Positions 8,820 to 19,023 are shown, counted from the stretch's first letter. The stretch is DNA of 64,000 nucleotides from an uncultured Oscillospiraceae bacterium (GCA_944387065.1 CALXDM010000001.1:124001-188000), one strand, 5' to 3'. A program made the numbers and translations. The notes: generated by a model from the sequence alone, not told the origin.

Positions 8820-9956
8820 TTAGGGCTGGGCCCGCTGGGCCAGAAGCGGGGCATATTGCCGGCGGAAGGCCGCAAACTCCCCCTGCTCCAGCGCCTGGCG
8901 GATGCGCCCCATCAGCTGGTTGTAGAAGTACAGGTTGTGCAGCACCGCCAGGCGCATGGCCAGCATCTCTCCGGCCACAAACAGGTGGCGCAGGTAGGCC
9001 CGGCTGAAGCTCCGGCAGGCCGGGCAGCGGCAGTCCGGGTCGACGGGCCGCTCATCCAGCTTATACGCCTCATTCTTCAGGTTCAGCCAGCCCTTCCAGG
9101 TGAACAGCTTGCCGTGGCGGGCGTTGCGGGCGGGCATGACACAGTCGAAGAAGTCGATCCCCCGGGCCACACCCTCGATCAAGTTGGCGGGCGTGCCCAC
9201 CCCCATGAGATACCGGGGCTTGTCCGCCGGCATATGGGGCTCCACCGCCTCGATGATCTCATACATCACTTCAGTGGGCTCCCCCACCGCCAGCCCCCCG
9301 ATGGCGTAGCCGTCGCAGGGGATCTTGGCCGTCTCCTGCATATGCCAAACCCGTAGGTCTGGAAAGGTGGCCCCCTGGTTGATGCCAAAGAGCAGCTGGC
9401 CCGGGTTGATACAATCCGGCAAGGCATTTAGCCTGTCATGCTCTGCCTTACAGCGCTCCAGCCAGCGCAGGGTGCGCGCGCAGGAGGCCTTGGCATAGTC
9501 GTACTGGGCGGGGTTGGCCACGCACTCATCAAAGGCCATGGCGATGTCGCTGCCCAGGTTGGACTGGATGCGCATGGACTCTTCCGGCCCCATAAAGAGC
9601 TTGTGCCCGTCGATGTGGGAGGCGAAGGTGACTCCCTCCTCGGTGATGCTGCGAAGGCCCGCCAGGGAGAACACTTGGAACCCACCTGAGTCGGTGAGGA
9701 TGGGGCCCTCCCAGTCCATGAAGCGGTGCAGCCCACCCATGGCCCGAACCACATCGTCCCCCGGGCGCAGGTGGAGGTGGTAGGTGTTGGACAGCTCCAC
9801 CTGGCAGCCAATCTCTTTCAGGTCGTGGGCGGACACCGCCCCCTTGATGGCCCCCTGGGTGCCCACGTTCATGAACACCGGGGTGTCCACCCTGCCATGG
9901 GCGCAGGTAAACACCCCCAAGCGGGCTTTTCCCTCGGTCTTTCTCACTTCAAACAT
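8820..9956 (-). CDS. tgt: tRNA-guanine transglycosylase
   Basis: Exchanges guanine-34 of GUN-anticodon tRNAs for the queuine precursor preQ1. The 378-residue length is normal. LTDSGGFQVFSL (about 88-98) contributes the conserved substrate-pocket aspartate. The nucleophilic aspartate is in DCVMPARNARHG at about residue 271. A CRCPAC motif plus a downstream histidine (about 307-335) forms the zinc site. The ATG at 9956 follows GAGGATG. queA lies 35 bp upstream in the same orientation, so both late queuosine steps sit together. A preQ1 salvage or synthesis gene is not visible in the window. Confidence 0.97.
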   Translation of the reverse strand: MFEVRKTEGKARLGVFTCAHGRVDTPVFMNVGTQGAIKGAVSAHDLKEIGCQVELSNTYHLHLRPGDDVVRAMGGLHRFMDWEGPILTDSGGFQVFSLAGLRSITEEGVTFASHIDGHKLFMGPEESMRIQSNLGSDIAMAFDECVANPAQYDYAKASCARTLRWLERCKAEHDRLNALPDCINPGQLLFGINQGATFPDLRVWHMQETAKIPCDGYAIGGLAVGEPTEVMYEIIEAVEPHMPADKPRYLMGVGTPANLIEGVARGIDFFDCVMPARNARHGKLFTWKGWLNLKNEAYKLDERPVDPDCRCPACRSFSRAYLRHLFVAGEMLAMRLAVLHNLYFYNQLMGRIRQALEQGEFAAFRRQYAPLLAQRAQP

Positions 9957-9991
9957 GGCTCACATCCTCAGATGATTCTAATCTACGGGCT

Positions 9992-11014
9992 TTAGGAGAT
10001 GAACATCGCGTCCCCAAAGGAGAAGAACCGGTAACGCGCCTCCACCGCCTCCCGATAGGCGTCCAGCACACGCTCCCGTCCGGCCAGGGCGGACACCAAC
10101 ATGATCAGGGTGGACTCAGGCAGGTGGAAGTTGGTGATCAGCCCATCCAGCACCTTGAACCGGTAGCCGGGGTAGATGAAGATCCCCGTCCAGCCCGCCC
10201 GGGCCTCCAACCGGCCATCCTCCCCGGCCCAGCTCTCGATGGTGCGGCAGGAGGTGGTGCCCACACAGATCACCCGCCCCCCCGCAGCCTTGGTCTGGTT
10301 GACGGCGTCCGCCGTCTCCTGGGGGATGACGCAGTACTCCCGGTGCATCTCGTGCTGCTCCAACTGCTGGGCCTTCACCGGCCGGAAGGTGCCCAACCCC
10401 ACGTGGAGGGTCACATAGCACACCCGGACCCCCATGGCCTGCACCCGCTCCAGCAGCTGGGGGGTGAAATGCAGCCCCGCCGTGGGGGCGGCGGCAGATC
10501 CGGTCACCCGGGAGTAGACCGTCTGATACCGCTCCCCGTCCTGGAGCTCCTCCCGGATGTAGGGGGGCAGCGGCATACGCCCCAGCCGCTCCAAGATCTC
10601 CAGAAAGATCCCCTCATAGTCAAAGCGGATCAGGCGGTTACCCCCCTCCACCTGGCCCACCACCTGGGCGGTGAGCGCCCCGTCCCCAAAGCTGAGCCTG
10701 GTGCCGGCCCGCAGCTTTCTGCCCGGTCGCGCCAGGCACTCCCACACCCGGTCCCCCCGGTCAATGAGCAGCAGCACCTCGCAGGCGCCCCCCGTCTCCC
10801 GGCGGCCCAGCAGCCGGGCGGGCAGCACGCGGCTGTCATTGAGCACCAGGCAATCCCCCGGGCGCAGCAGGCTGGGCAGGTCGTAAAAGTGCAGATGCCT
10901 GGTCTGCCCCGTGGCCCTGTCCAGGGTCAGCAGGCGGGAGGCATCCCGTCGCTCCAGCGGCGTCTGGGCGATGAGCTCCTGGGGAAGGTCAAAGTAAAAG
11001 TCTGATGTGTTCAA
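9992..11014 (-). CDS. queA: S-adenosylmethionine:tRNA ribosyltransferase-isomerase
   Basis: Transfers and isomerises the ribosyl group of SAM onto preQ1-34 in tRNA to give epoxyqueuosine. The 340-residue product has the QueA N-terminus ([16 protein letters not shown]) and conserved blocks such as [14 protein letters not shown] and [14 protein letters not shown] [11 protein letters not shown]. Translation appears to begin at a TTG at 11014; no ATG or GTG is suitably placed. The spoIID-like gene upstream ends 5 bp before it, so read-through translation coupling is plausible. It is followed by tgt. Confidence 0.96.
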   Translation of the reverse strand: MNTSDFYFDLPQELIAQTPLERRDASRLLTLDRATGQTRHLHFYDLPSLLRPGDCLVLNDSRVLPARLLGRRETGGACEVLLLIDRGDRVWECLARPGRKLRAGTRLSFGDGALTAQVVGQVEGGNRLIRFDYEGIFLEILERLGRMPLPPYIREELQDGERYQTVYSRVTGSAAAPTAGLHFTPQLLERVQAMGVRVCYVTLHVGLGTFRPVKAQQLEQHEMHREYCVIPQETADAVNQTKAAGGRVICVGTTSCRTIESWAGEDGRLEARAGWTGIFIYPGYRFKVLDGLITNFHLPESTLIMLVSALAGRERVLDAYREAVEARYRFFSFGDAMFIS

Positions 11015-11018
11015 GCTC

Positions 11019-12704
11019 TCATCCCACCGTAATGCCTGTATAGTAGAACGTCAAGATCTCCCGGTACGTGCGCCCCTCCAGTGCCTGGGCATAGGCCCCC
11101 CACTGGCTCATGCCCACGTTGTGGCCCCAGCCACTGCCGGCGATGACAAAGGCACCGTCTGACCCGGCCCTCCCCGCGGAAACCTGCTGGACGGTTCCGT
11201 CTCCGGTGATGAGGTAGGCGCCCTGCCCCACCGCCGCGCTCTGCCCATCCCCGCCGACGGCATACAGCCCCTCCAGGCCATCCACCGGCTGGCCGTTGAC
11301 CAGCAGCTGGCTGCCGCCCACAAAGTCATAGCGGTAGGAGCGCAGGCCAAAGTAGGTCACCACCCGCCTGGAAGCCACGGTGTAACTGCGCCCATCCTGG
11401 TCGGTGAAGGTGACCTGGGCCGGGTTATCCGTCTCGCTGTACTGGCTCACCTGGGCCTCGGCAATCAGGCTGGCCTGGGTATATCCCCAGCTGTGGAGCA
11501 TCTGTGTCAATTGCTCCCCCGTCAGCGTGCGGGTCCACTCGTAGCTGTCAATCCGGTCGGCCACCAGCGCCTCATAGGGGTCTTCCACTCCCACCAGATA
11601 GGGGTATCCGCTCTGGTTGCTACCCCACACCACATTCACCCCCTCGGTAGCCCCTCCGTTGGAGGAGTGGTAGTAGCATTCTGCCAGCTCCCCATTGTAG
11701 ATGGCCACCTGGCCTGCGGTCTCGTCCACCGCCCGGTCGGAGTTGGTTCCCGCCCCGTACACGCCCAGGTAGACCTGGCAGTGGGTCTCATTGCACAGGT
11801 CAAAGTGCCCGCTGCTGTGCCGGTTCAGGTTGGTCAGGGTGTAAGTGCGGGCGCACACCGCCTGGGCCTTGAGGGCCTCCAGCGGCCAGGCGTTGCTCAT
11901 CTCGTGGGGGACCACCCCCTTCACATAGTCGCCCAAACTGACCAGGTTGGCGATGGTCAGGTCCCCGCCGTCCACCCGCTCAAAGCGGAAGCCCCCCCGC
12001 CAGTCGATGTTGTGAAACCGGGTGCGGTAGTCCTCCCCCTGGTCCCCGGCGGCGTTGGGCTCCACCCCAAGGCCGGTTCCCTCCCCCAGATCATCGTACT
12101 GGAACAGGATCTCGTTGCTCCCGGTGCGCACCGCGCTCACCCCATAGGTCGAGGTGCCTCGGATCTCGGCGCTCACCCCCTGGGCAGCCAGCTGGGCCTG
12201 GGCCTGCTCCGCCCCCGCCCGGTCCGGATAGTTGCCCACCCGGGCGTAGTAAACCCCGTCGATATAGGCGGCAAACCCGCCGGAATGGGCCTGGGCCTCC
12301 GCCTGGGCCCGCTCAAAGGAGTCGTAGCTGCCCGGCAGCTGCAAGTGGTAGCAGCCAATGACCACCGGCTGCTCCCCGCCGTCATAGTCATAGTAAGAGG
12401 CATATTCCCCGCTGTCCACATAATATACATTCTCTGTCTTGACCACCGACAGGTCGTCCTGGCCGGTGCTGGCCAGCTGCACGAACCGGTTGTCCCCATC
12501 GTAATAGCCCAGGCGGAACCCCGATCCTGTGGCGTTGGTCACGTTCACGCCAGGCAGCACGCTGCCGTCAAAGTAGATGCCCACCCGGATGACCTGCTCC
12601 TCCGCAACGGCGGCCCGGGCCCGGGGGGCCCCTCCGGGGGCAAGGGACAGGCACAGGCCGGCCGACAGGGCTGTGGCCGCAATTTGCACGAATTTTTTTC
12701 GCAT
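11019..12704 (-). CDS. SpoIID/LytB-domain protein with SPOR-like repeat
   Basis: Predicted secreted or membrane-anchored peptidoglycan enzyme. The 561-residue protein starts with a signal peptide (basic MRKK, hydrophobic core to about residue 32). Residues 115-183 resemble a SPOR peptidoglycan-binding domain ([17 protein letters not shown]). Residues 235-555 form a SpoIID/LytB domain, with [14 protein letters not shown] holding the candidate catalytic glutamate at 268, then [10 protein letters not shown] and [12 protein letters not shown]. SpoIID itself is a lytic transglycosylase in forespore engulfment. This protein is longer than classical SpoIID, so a paralogue in spore or general cell-wall remodelling is also possible. 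The ATG at 12704 has GGAG six nt upstream. Confidence 0.85.
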   Translation of the reverse strand: MRKKFVQIAATALSAGLCLSLAPGGAPRARAAVAEEQVIRVGIYFDGSVLPGVNVTNATGSGFRLGYYDGDNRFVQLASTGQDDLSVVKTENVYYVDSGEYASYYDYDGGEQPVVIGCYHLQLPGSYDSFERAQAEAQAHSGGFAAYIDGVYYARVGNYPDRAGAEQAQAQLAAQGVSAEIRGTSTYGVSAVRTGSNEILFQYDDLGEGTGLGVEPNAAGDQGEDYRTRFHNIDWRGGFRFERVDGGDLTIANLVSLGDYVKGVVPHEMSNAWPLEALKAQAVCARTYTLTNLNRHSSGHFDLCNETHCQVYLGVYGAGTNSDRAVDETAGQVAIYNGELAECYYHSSNGGATEGVNVVWGSNQSGYPYLVGVEDPYEALVADRIDSYEWTRTLTGEQLTQMLHSWGYTQASLIAEAQVSQYSETDNPAQVTFTDQDGRSYTVASRRVVTYFGLRSYRYDFVGGSQLLVNGQPVDGLEGLYAVGGDGQSAAVGQGAYLITGDGTVQQVSAGRAGSDGAFVIAGSGWGHNVGMSQWGAYAQALEGRTYREILTFYYTGITVG

Positions 12705-12743
12705 ACCCTTCTCCATTTCTCCCAGTTCTGGGCCCGCGCTTCA

Positions 12744-12772
12744 TTGACACTTTAGCACGTTGATGTTATGAT
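12744..12772 (+). promoter_or_regulatory. Predicted promoter of asd-dapA-dapB
   Basis: TTGACA (12744-12749) and TATGAT (12767-12772) with a 17-bp spacer. The leader to asd would be about 110 nt, too short for a lysine riboswitch. A further TATAAT-like box at about 12849 could be a second start. Confidence 0.65.
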
Positions 12773-12817
12773 GGTCAAAATAGGCGTCTGCCCTGCGGGG
12801 CAAGGGCCGTTTCCCCT

Positions 12818-12847
12818 ATTATAGTACACAGGCCGCCCCTCTTTCAA
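12818..12847 (-). promoter_or_regulatory. Predicted promoter of the SpoIID-type gene
   Basis: Minus strand TTGAAA (12847-12842) and TATAAT (12823-12818) with an 18-bp spacer, facing the SpoIID-type gene. It lies downstream of the asd promoter start, so the two transcripts would overlap in this divergent region. Confidence 0.5.
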
Positions 12848-12891
12848 CTATAATCTTGGGACTTCTGATCGGGCGGTAGGAGGTTATGATG

Positions 12892-13977
12892 ATGAAGCAG
12901 TACAAAGTGGGCGTGATTGGCGGCACCGGCATGGTGGGTCAGCGGTTCGTCACCCTGATGGACGGCCACCCCTGGTTCCAGCTGGCCGCCATTGCCGCCA
13001 GCCCCCGCTCCGCCGGCAAGCGGTATGAGGACGCGGTGGCCGGCCGCTGGGCCATGGACGTGCCCATCCCAGAGCAGGCCCGGGACATGGTCCTGCTCAG
13101 CGCTCAGGACGACGTGGACCAGATCGCATCCATGGTGGACTTTGTCTTTTCCGCCGTGGACATGGGCAAGGAGGAGATCCAGGCGCTGGAGGAGGCTTAC
13201 GCTCGGCGGGAGTGCCCTGTGGTGTCCAACAACTCTGCCCACCGCTGGACCCCCGACGTGCCCATGGTCATCCCCGAGATCAACCCTGAGCATCTCCAGG
13301 TCATCCCGGCCCAGCGCCAGCGCCTGGGCACCCGCCGGGGCTTCATCGCGGTCAAGTCCAACTGCTCCATTCAGAGCTATGTCCCCGCCCTGTCCCCCCT
13401 GCGCCCCTTCGGCATCGAGAAGGTGCTGGTGTGCACCTATCAGGCCATCTCCGGCGCGGGCAAGAACTTTGACACCTGGCCCGAGATGGTGGATAACCTT
13501 ATCCCCTATATCGGGGGCGAGGAGGAGAAGAGCGAACAGGAGCCCCGGAAGGTCTGGGGCCGGATGGAGGAGGGCGTCATCGTCAATGCCGACGCCCCGG
13601 ACATCACCGCCCAATGCCTGCGGGTGCCTGTGACCAACGGGCACACCGCCGCCGCCTTCGTCACCTTCCGGGAGAAGCCCTCCATGGATCAGATGCGGGC
13701 GGCCTGGCAGTCCTTCCAGGGCCTGCCCCAGCAGCTGGGCCTGCCCACCGCCCCCAAGCAGTTCCTGCACTATTTCGACCAGCCCGACCGCCCCCAGGCC
13801 AGGCTGGACCGGGATCTGGAGGGAGGCATGGCGGTGTCCATCGGCCGGCTGCGCCCGGACAGCCAGTACGACTACAAGTTCGTCTCCCTGTCCCACAACA
13901 CCCTGCGGGGCGCCGCCGGGGGCGCGGTGCTGCTGGCCGAGCTGCTGTGCGCCCAGGGGTATATGGACCGCGGGTGA
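12892..13977 (+). CDS. asd: Aspartate-semialdehyde dehydrogenase (archaeal/fungal-type subfamily)
   Basis: Reduces aspartyl-phosphate to aspartate semialdehyde with NADPH, the branch-point precursor for lysine/DAP, threonine and methionine. The 361-residue product has the nucleotide loop VIGGTGMVGQRF (8-20). The catalytic cysteine is in KSNCSIQ (C158), and the catalytic histidine in VPVTNGHTAA. The segment around SNCSIQ and its length fit the subfamily first described in archaea and yeast rather than the E. coli enzyme. Three ATGs lie in tandem (12886, 12889, 12892); AGGAGGT is best spaced for the third. dapA and dapB follow, forming a lysine/DAP operon. Confidence 0.93.
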   Translation: MKQYKVGVIGGTGMVGQRFVTLMDGHPWFQLAAIAASPRSAGKRYEDAVAGRWAMDVPIPEQARDMVLLSAQDDVDQIASMVDFVFSAVDMGKEEIQALEEAYARRECPVVSNNSAHRWTPDVPMVIPEINPEHLQVIPAQRQRLGTRRGFIAVKSNCSIQSYVPALSPLRPFGIEKVLVCTYQAISGAGKNFDTWPEMVDNLIPYIGGEEEKSEQEPRKVWGRMEEGVIVNADAPDITAQCLRVPVTNGHTAAAFVTFREKPSMDQMRAAWQSFQGLPQQLGLPTAPKQFLHYFDQPDRPQARLDRDLEGGMAVSIGRLRPDSQYDYKFVSLSHNTLRGAAGGAVLLAELLCAQGYMDRG

Positions 13978-14050
13978 ACCCCTCCCGCGCCGGCGAGGGT
14001 TCTAAGGCAAATCTGTATGTTCCCGCATGATCATGAGAAAGGGTGGTTTT

Positions 14051-14938
14051 ATGAGAGCTCCTGTGTTCACCGGTTCCTGCCCAGCGCTGGTCACCCCGTT
14101 CCACGCCCACGGCGCCATCGACTATGACGCCTTTGGCCGCCAGATTGACAACCAGATCGCCGCCGGCGTGGACGCGGTGTGCGTGTGCGGCACCACCGGG
14201 GAATCGTCCACCATGTCTATTCGGGAGCATATCGCCGCCGTGGAGTTTTGCGTCAAGCGGGTGAACCATCGGGTGAAGGTCATCGCCGGGGCGGGCAGCA
14301 ACGACACCTCCGCCGCCGTCTACCTCTCCCAACACGCCCAGGACTCCGGGGCGGACGCCCTGCTGCACGTCACCCCCTATTACAACAAGGCCAGCCAGAC
14401 CGGCCTGATCCGCCACTATGAGTACATCGCCGACCGTGTGGACCTGCCCATCATCCTCTATAATGTGCCCAGCCGCACCGGCGTATCCTTTACCGCGGAG
14501 ACCTACCGCCACCTGTCCCAGAACCCCAAGATCAACGGGGTGAAGGAGGCCTCCGGCAACTTCTCCCTGCTGGCCCACACCCGGTTCCTGTGCGGGGATG
14601 ACTTCTACATCTGGTCTGGCAACGACGATCAGGTGGTGCCCATGATGGCATTGGGCGCCAAGGGTGTGATCTCGGTGGCCTCCAACATCGTGCCCGAGGT
14701 GATGGCCCAGATGACCCACCTGTGCCTGGACAACGACTTTGAGGCCGCCTCCAAGCTCCAGATTCAGTACATGGACCTAATCGACGCGCTGTTCCTGGAG
14801 GTCAACCCCATCCCCATCAAGACCGCCATGAACCTGATGGGCATGGACCCGGGTACCCTGCGCCTACCCCTGTGCGAGATGTCCCAGCACAACCTGGACA
14901 TCCTGCGCCAGGCGATGGCCCGCATGGGTCTGCTGTAA
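14051..14938 (+). CDS. dapA: 4-hydroxy-tetrahydrodipicolinate synthase
   Basis: Condenses pyruvate with aspartate semialdehyde, the committed step to DAP, lysine and dipicolinate. The 295-residue length is typical. The Schiff-base lysine is in INGVKEASGN (K165). The catalytic tyrosine is in LYNVPSRTG (Y137), and the GTTGES loop is at 47-52. The ATG at 14051 follows AAGGGTGG at good spacing; the in-frame ATG at 14027 lacks one. It sits 73 bp after asd and 11 bp before dapB. In a spore former this pathway also supplies dipicolinic acid. Confidence 0.97.
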   Translation: MRAPVFTGSCPALVTPFHAHGAIDYDAFGRQIDNQIAAGVDAVCVCGTTGESSTMSIREHIAAVEFCVKRVNHRVKVIAGAGSNDTSAAVYLSQHAQDSGADALLHVTPYYNKASQTGLIRHYEYIADRVDLPIILYNVPSRTGVSFTAETYRHLSQNPKINGVKEASGNFSLLAHTRFLCGDDFYIWSGNDDQVVPMMALGAKGVISVASNIVPEVMAQMTHLCLDNDFEAASKLQIQYMDLIDALFLEVNPIPIKTAMNLMGMDPGTLRLPLCEMSQHNLDILRQAMARMGLL

Positions 14939-14949
14939 AGGAGCCGGCT

Positions 14950-15717
14950 ATGCGAAAGATAATCCTCTCAGGCTGCAACGGCCACATGGGCCGGGCGGTG
15001 GCCGGGCTGTGCGCCCTGGATCCAGAGCTGGAGGTGGCCGCCGGCATCGACGTGCTGGGCCAGCCTGGGGATGGGTTCCCCGTCTTTTCCTCCCCTGCCG
15101 CCTGCACCCCTCAGGCCGACGTGTTGGTGGATTTCTCCCACCCCTCCGCCCTGGAGGGTCTGTTGGCCTTCTGCCTGGATCGCTCCCTGCCCGCGGTACT
15201 GGCCACCACCGGGTACAGCCAGGAACACCTGGAGCAGATCCACCAGGCCGCCCAGCGCATCCCCATCTTCCGCTCGGCCAACTTCTCCCTGGGAATCAAC
15301 CTCCTGCTGGACCTGGTCCAGAGGGCGGCCGCTGTACTGGGCGGGGAGTACGACGTGGAGATCGTGGAGCGCCACCACCGCCGCAAGGTGGACGCCCCCA
15401 GCGGCACCGCCCTGATGCTGGCTGACGCCGCCGCCGGGGCTCTGCCCTATGAGCCGGAGTACATCTACGACCGGCACGATGTGCGCCGGCCCCGCCAGCC
15501 CCAGGAAATCGGCATCTCCTGTGTGCGGGGGGGCACCATCGCGGGGGATCACACGGTGGTGTTTGCCGGACTGGACGAGGTGGTGGAGATCAGCCACCAC
15601 GCCGCCAGCCGGGACGTCTTTGCCGCCGGCGCGGTGCGGGCGGCAAAGTTTCTGGCCCAGATGGACTGCCCTGGGCTGTATGATATGTCCCATCTGCTGG
15701 GCAGCAGCCCCTCCTGA
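14950..15717 (+). CDS. dapB: 4-hydroxy-tetrahydrodipicolinate reductase
   Basis: NAD(P)H-dependent reductase for the step after DapA. The 255-residue protein opens with a dinucleotide loop (ILSGCNGHMGRAV) and contains the catalytic motif region EIVERHHRRKVDAPSGTAL, with paired histidines and the SGTA loop. The ATG at 14950 follows AAAGGAG seven nt upstream. It closes the asd-dapA-dapB operon and is followed directly by a strong hairpin. Confidence 0.96.
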   Translation: MRKIILSGCNGHMGRAVAGLCALDPELEVAAGIDVLGQPGDGFPVFSSPAACTPQADVLVDFSHPSALEGLLAFCLDRSLPAVLATTGYSQEHLEQIHQAAQRIPIFRSANFSLGINLLLDLVQRAAAVLGGEYDVEIVERHHRRKVDAPSGTALMLADAAAGALPYEPEYIYDRHDVRRPRQPQEIGISCVRGGTIAGDHTVVFAGLDEVVEISHHAASRDVFAAGAVRAAKFLAQMDCPGLYDMSHLLGSSPS

Positions 15718-15724
15718 AAACGCC

Positions 15725-15768
15725 AACGGGGAGGGCCGCCGCATTTGCTTGCGGCGGCCCTCCCCGTT
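15725..15768. terminator. Bidirectional terminator between dapB and the methyltransferase gene
   Basis: Perfect 18-bp inverted repeat (15725-15742 with 15751-15768), 8-nt loop. GC-rich stem flanked by AA and TT. It lies 8 bp after dapB and 4 bp after the stop of the converging gene, so it serves both. Confidence 0.85.
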
Positions 15769-15771
15769 TCC

Positions 15772-16965
15772 CTATCCCTGGGACAGGCCCAGCAGGGTGT
15801 ACATCGTGGGCTGAAAGGAGAACTGCTCCATCAGGGCCTGCGCCTCAGCCAGGGCCTTCTCCCGGATCCCCTTGGGGATCATGGGCCGGCGCACCGCCCG
15901 GATCAGCAAATTCTTGGGGGTATGGGCCAGGTCGATGAACTCCAGCAGCTGGGTCTTATAGCCGCAGTACTCCAGCAGGTTGGCCCGGATGGCGTCCGTG
16001 GCGAGGGCAGAAAAACGCTCCTTGACGATGCCGTACCGGGTGAGGATCTCCAGCTGGTCGGTGTGGATCTGGCCATTGAGCTCGTGCTGGCAGCAGGGCA
16101 CGGAGAAGATCAGCTTGGCCTTCCAGTTCACTGCGTTGAACAGAGCGTAGTCGGTGGCGGTGTCGCAGGCGTGCAGCGTCAGCACCAGATCCACCTCAAA
16201 AGGAGCTCGGTAGCCGTTGATGTCCCCCAGCTCAAAGCGCAGGCCGGTATAGCCGTACCGCGCCGCAGCCTGACGACACTTCTCGATGACGTCCGCCTTC
16301 AGGTCCAGACCCACCACGTTGGCCTGGATCCCCCTCAGGCGGGTGAGGTAGTCGTACACCACGAAGGTCAGATAGGACTTCCCACAGCCAAAGTCGATGA
16401 CGTTCAGCCGCTTGGCGTCCAGCGCTCCCACCGCATCGTCCAGCAGCTCCAGGAAACGGTTGATCTGGCGGAACTTGTCGTACTTAGCCCGCACCACCCG
16501 CCCCTCCTTGGTGAGGATCCCCATGTCCACCAGCGGGGCCGCCGCCACGCCCTCCTCCAGCAAATAACGCTTCTCCCGGTTGTGTCCCTCCCGTACCGAC
16601 CCGCCCGGGGCCTGGCCCTCCACCCGCTTGCGCCGGTAGGTGCACCGCCCCTTCCTGGACAGCAGAAGAATATGTTCCACCCCCTCCCCCCAGCCGTTGA
16701 GCTGGAGGTAGCGGCCCTGGGCCAGATCAAAGCAGGCCTGGCCCAGTTGGTCCAACGGGACCTGCCCGTGGAACACCTGGGTCTGGGTATAGCGGGAGAG
16801 CTGATAGTACCCCTCCCGCCGCTCCAAAACCAGCTTCCGGTAAGGCTCATCCCGGCGGGCCGGCTTGCTGATAACCACCCGGTCCACCCCCTGCCCCGCC
16901 ATCTGGGCACAGGCCGCCCAAAGCTGATCCTGCCCCTCCGCCCCGACTGGAGCGGGGGCGCTCAT
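15772..16965 (-). CDS. Class I SAM-dependent methyltransferase (Methyltransf_32-like)
   Basis: A 397-residue protein whose C-terminal half is a SAM-binding Rossmann fold: motif I VIDFGCGKSYLTF at about 189-201, an acidic residue in VVGLDLKADV, then LTLHACDTATDYAL and SVPCCQHELN. The CDTATDYAL/PCCQHE pattern resembles the METTL25/Methyltransf_32 group, whose characterised members modify RNA-associated substrates; the substrate here is unknown. The N-terminal 130 residues are poorly conserved in my reading. The ATG overlaps the nitroreductase stop as ATGA, so the two are translationally coupled. Confidence 0.75.
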   Translation of the reverse strand: MSAPAPVGAEGQDQLWAACAQMAGQGVDRVVISKPARRDEPYRKLVLERREGYYQLSRYTQTQVFHGQVPLDQLGQACFDLAQGRYLQLNGWGEGVEHILLLSRKGRCTYRRKRVEGQAPGGSVREGHNREKRYLLEEGVAAAPLVDMGILTKEGRVVRAKYDKFRQINRFLELLDDAVGALDAKRLNVIDFGCGKSYLTFVVYDYLTRLRGIQANVVGLDLKADVIEKCRQAAARYGYTGLRFELGDINGYRAPFEVDLVLTLHACDTATDYALFNAVNWKAKLIFSVPCCQHELNGQIHTDQLEILTRYGIVKERFSALATDAIRANLLEYCGYKTQLLEFIDLAHTPKNLLIRAVRRPMIPKGIREKALAEAQALMEQFSFQPTMYTLLGLSQG

Positions 16966-17474
16966 AGGTACTGCACCAGCTCCTCCAGGGGCTTGCGGTC
17001 CTCGTGGAGCCGGGAGGGACGGGCCCCCTCCGCCGGATAGCCCAGGGTCAGCACGCCAACGATCTCCAGCCCGGCCATGGCGGGGAAGGCCTCCCGAAGC
17101 TTCTCCGGGTCAAACAGGGCCACATAGGTGGTGCCCAGCCCCAGGTCGGCCGCCTGAAGCATCATCTGGGTGGCGACAATGGCGGCGTCCACCTCGCCGA
17201 AGTCCGCCCCGTCCTTCTCCCGCTTCCAGGATTGGGATGCGTCATAGGTCACCACCAGCACCACAGGGGGGCGGAAGTGAGACTGGATGCAACTGTCCAC
17301 CCGTTCCAGCCCCTCCGGAGTGCGGATCACAAAGATCCTCTGGGGCTGGTTGTTGTGGGCGGTGGGGGCATTCCGGCCGGTCTCCAGGATGGCGTCCAGC
17401 TTCTCCTGCTCCACGGGGCGGTCACTATACTTGCGAAGGGAATAGCGCTGCGCGGCCAATGTGGCAAAATCCAT
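16962..17474 (-). CDS. Nitroreductase-family FMN oxidoreductase
   Basis: A 170-residue flavoprotein of the nitroreductase fold, predicted to reduce small electrophiles with NAD(P)H. Family signs are the N-terminal RYSLRKYSDRPVE with FMN-phosphate-binding arginines, RNAPTAHNNQP at about 40-50, and ATQMMLQAADLGLGTTYV near 107-124. The ATG at 17474 follows AAAGGAG. The protein is at the short end of the family, as in many clostridial homologues. It precedes and overlaps the methyltransferase gene by 4 bp. The substrate cannot be inferred. Confidence 0.85.
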   Translation of the reverse strand: MDFATLAAQRYSLRKYSDRPVEQEKLDAILETGRNAPTAHNNQPQRIFVIRTPEGLERVDSCIQSHFRPPVVLVVTYDASQSWKREKDGADFGEVDAAIVATQMMLQAADLGLGTTYVALFDPEKLREAFPAMAGLEIVGVLTLGYPAEGARPSRLHEDRKPLEELVQYL

Positions 17475-17506
17475 GGTGATTGCTCCTTTGCATGAAAGAT
17501 GGAAAA

Positions 17507-17535
17507 ATTTTATCACATTCCCCTTTCCCGCGCAA
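17507..17535 (-). promoter_or_regulatory. Predicted promoter of the nitroreductase gene
   Basis: Minus strand TTGCGC (17535-17530) and TAAAAT (17512-17507), 17-bp spacer, 33 nt upstream of the start codon. Confidence 0.55.
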
Positions 17536-19023
17536 GCCCCGGTCCGCCCAAATCGAGCCATGGGCTCCCTCCCAGCACACCGAAAATACGCAAGGAGCGC
17601 TGCCCGACGAGATCGGACAGCGCTCCTGCTGCTATCATGGACAGTTGCTCCGCCTCTCAGCCCCGTGGCGTCACCCCGTTATGGGGTTATGGGCATGAAG
17701 CCCCACTGTTGCTTTGCGCCACCTGTTGGAAGAGACTCCAGGAAGACATGTAGCCTCTCCCTCCAGCAGGAGCTTTGGGATGAAGTTTGGGGCTGCGCTC
17801 TCCTTCTGATGGCAATTGGAACCGGGATATCCAAAGATGTTTGTTTATTTTGAGTGTTTGCGCGGGTATGAAAGCAGTAAATCGTTGGATTGTATTAGAT
17901 TTCATCGAACAGAAGGATAAAAAAATCACCAACCTCGCAGGCTGGCTTTAAGTTCAGGGATTGCATCTGCTCCACAGCGGAGTAGACGCGGTTCAATTGT
18001 GAGGCAGGTTGGTCTGATCTCGTCGCGCTACACTGGGTGATTCATAGGTTGGGTTGGTTCACATTGCACTGCATAGACTGACACGGAAAGTCATTGGAAT
18101 TGCACTCTTTCTGGCTGATTTGGATAAAAGGCAGCCCCCCGCAAGCGTAATGGGGCTAATTTCGATTGGAGCTCGCTGGTCAACGAGAAGCATCCATCCC
18201 TGTTTGCATTGGGTTCGCTTGCGGAAGGCTGCGCCTGGGTTCCTTCTCCCATGCCGCCGGGCTGCCAAAAATCCAGAATCCCGTCGCGCCACCTTTGCCT
18301 CAGAGCAAGTTGGCCGCGATCCTCCCTTCTGTTTTGATTGCGACAACCCTCCTCCCAATCTGAATTTCGGAGCAAAAGTTCACGCGTTGGCCTGAGAAGC
18401 GAGGGGAGAACCCCCCACCTCGCTTCCCTCCACCATACACGGGATCCGCATACATAAGGTACCGCGCCCGGGCTGCACAGCCCTGTGGCCAATGCCGGCC
18501 GGAGAATTTGGACACCATGGCATCTGGTCACAACCAGATAGAGCCGGTCCACCTCCGCCACCTGCACCGTTGGAGCCACCTGCTTGCCTGTTCCCGTTCC
18601 ATCAGCGCTCGCCTAATAATGTTTCTTTTCATTTGTTAATATTAGTTTTGTGATCAGATTTATGGCTATCATAGCATATAAATTCGACCATTTCAACTTA
18701 TTGCCATGTATTTTTTTGGTGGGTTTATGTAAAAATATATGCTAAATTTATCGTTTCCATTAAAAATTATGATATTATATATTCAATGTAATAAATTCGA
18801 ATCTCCTCCGCCCTAAAGTTGGGCATATTGACAGCGGAAACATTGGGTCCAGGGCATCAGCTTGGACGCCGCCCAGGAAACCATTTCGGCCATTTCCCCG
18901 CTTGCCCAGCCTCTGGCTTACTATACCACCGGTGTAAGCGGGCTGGAGCAACAGATTCATAAAAAATTCAAACATCCTTCAAAGTTTATCCACCATTTTC
19001 CGCCCCCATCTGGTATTCTGAAT

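Noticed and set aside
12773..12885. Lysine riboswitch upstream of asd-dapA-dapB
   Set aside because: The leader is only about 110 nt and lacks the long conserved five-helix pattern of the lysine riboswitch.
18091..18579. 162-codon minus-strand frame in the gene-poor gap
   Set aside because: No ribosome-binding site, tryptophan/arginine-rich translation without a recognisable domain, and competing frames on both strands. It may be decayed coding sequence but cannot be supported as a gene.
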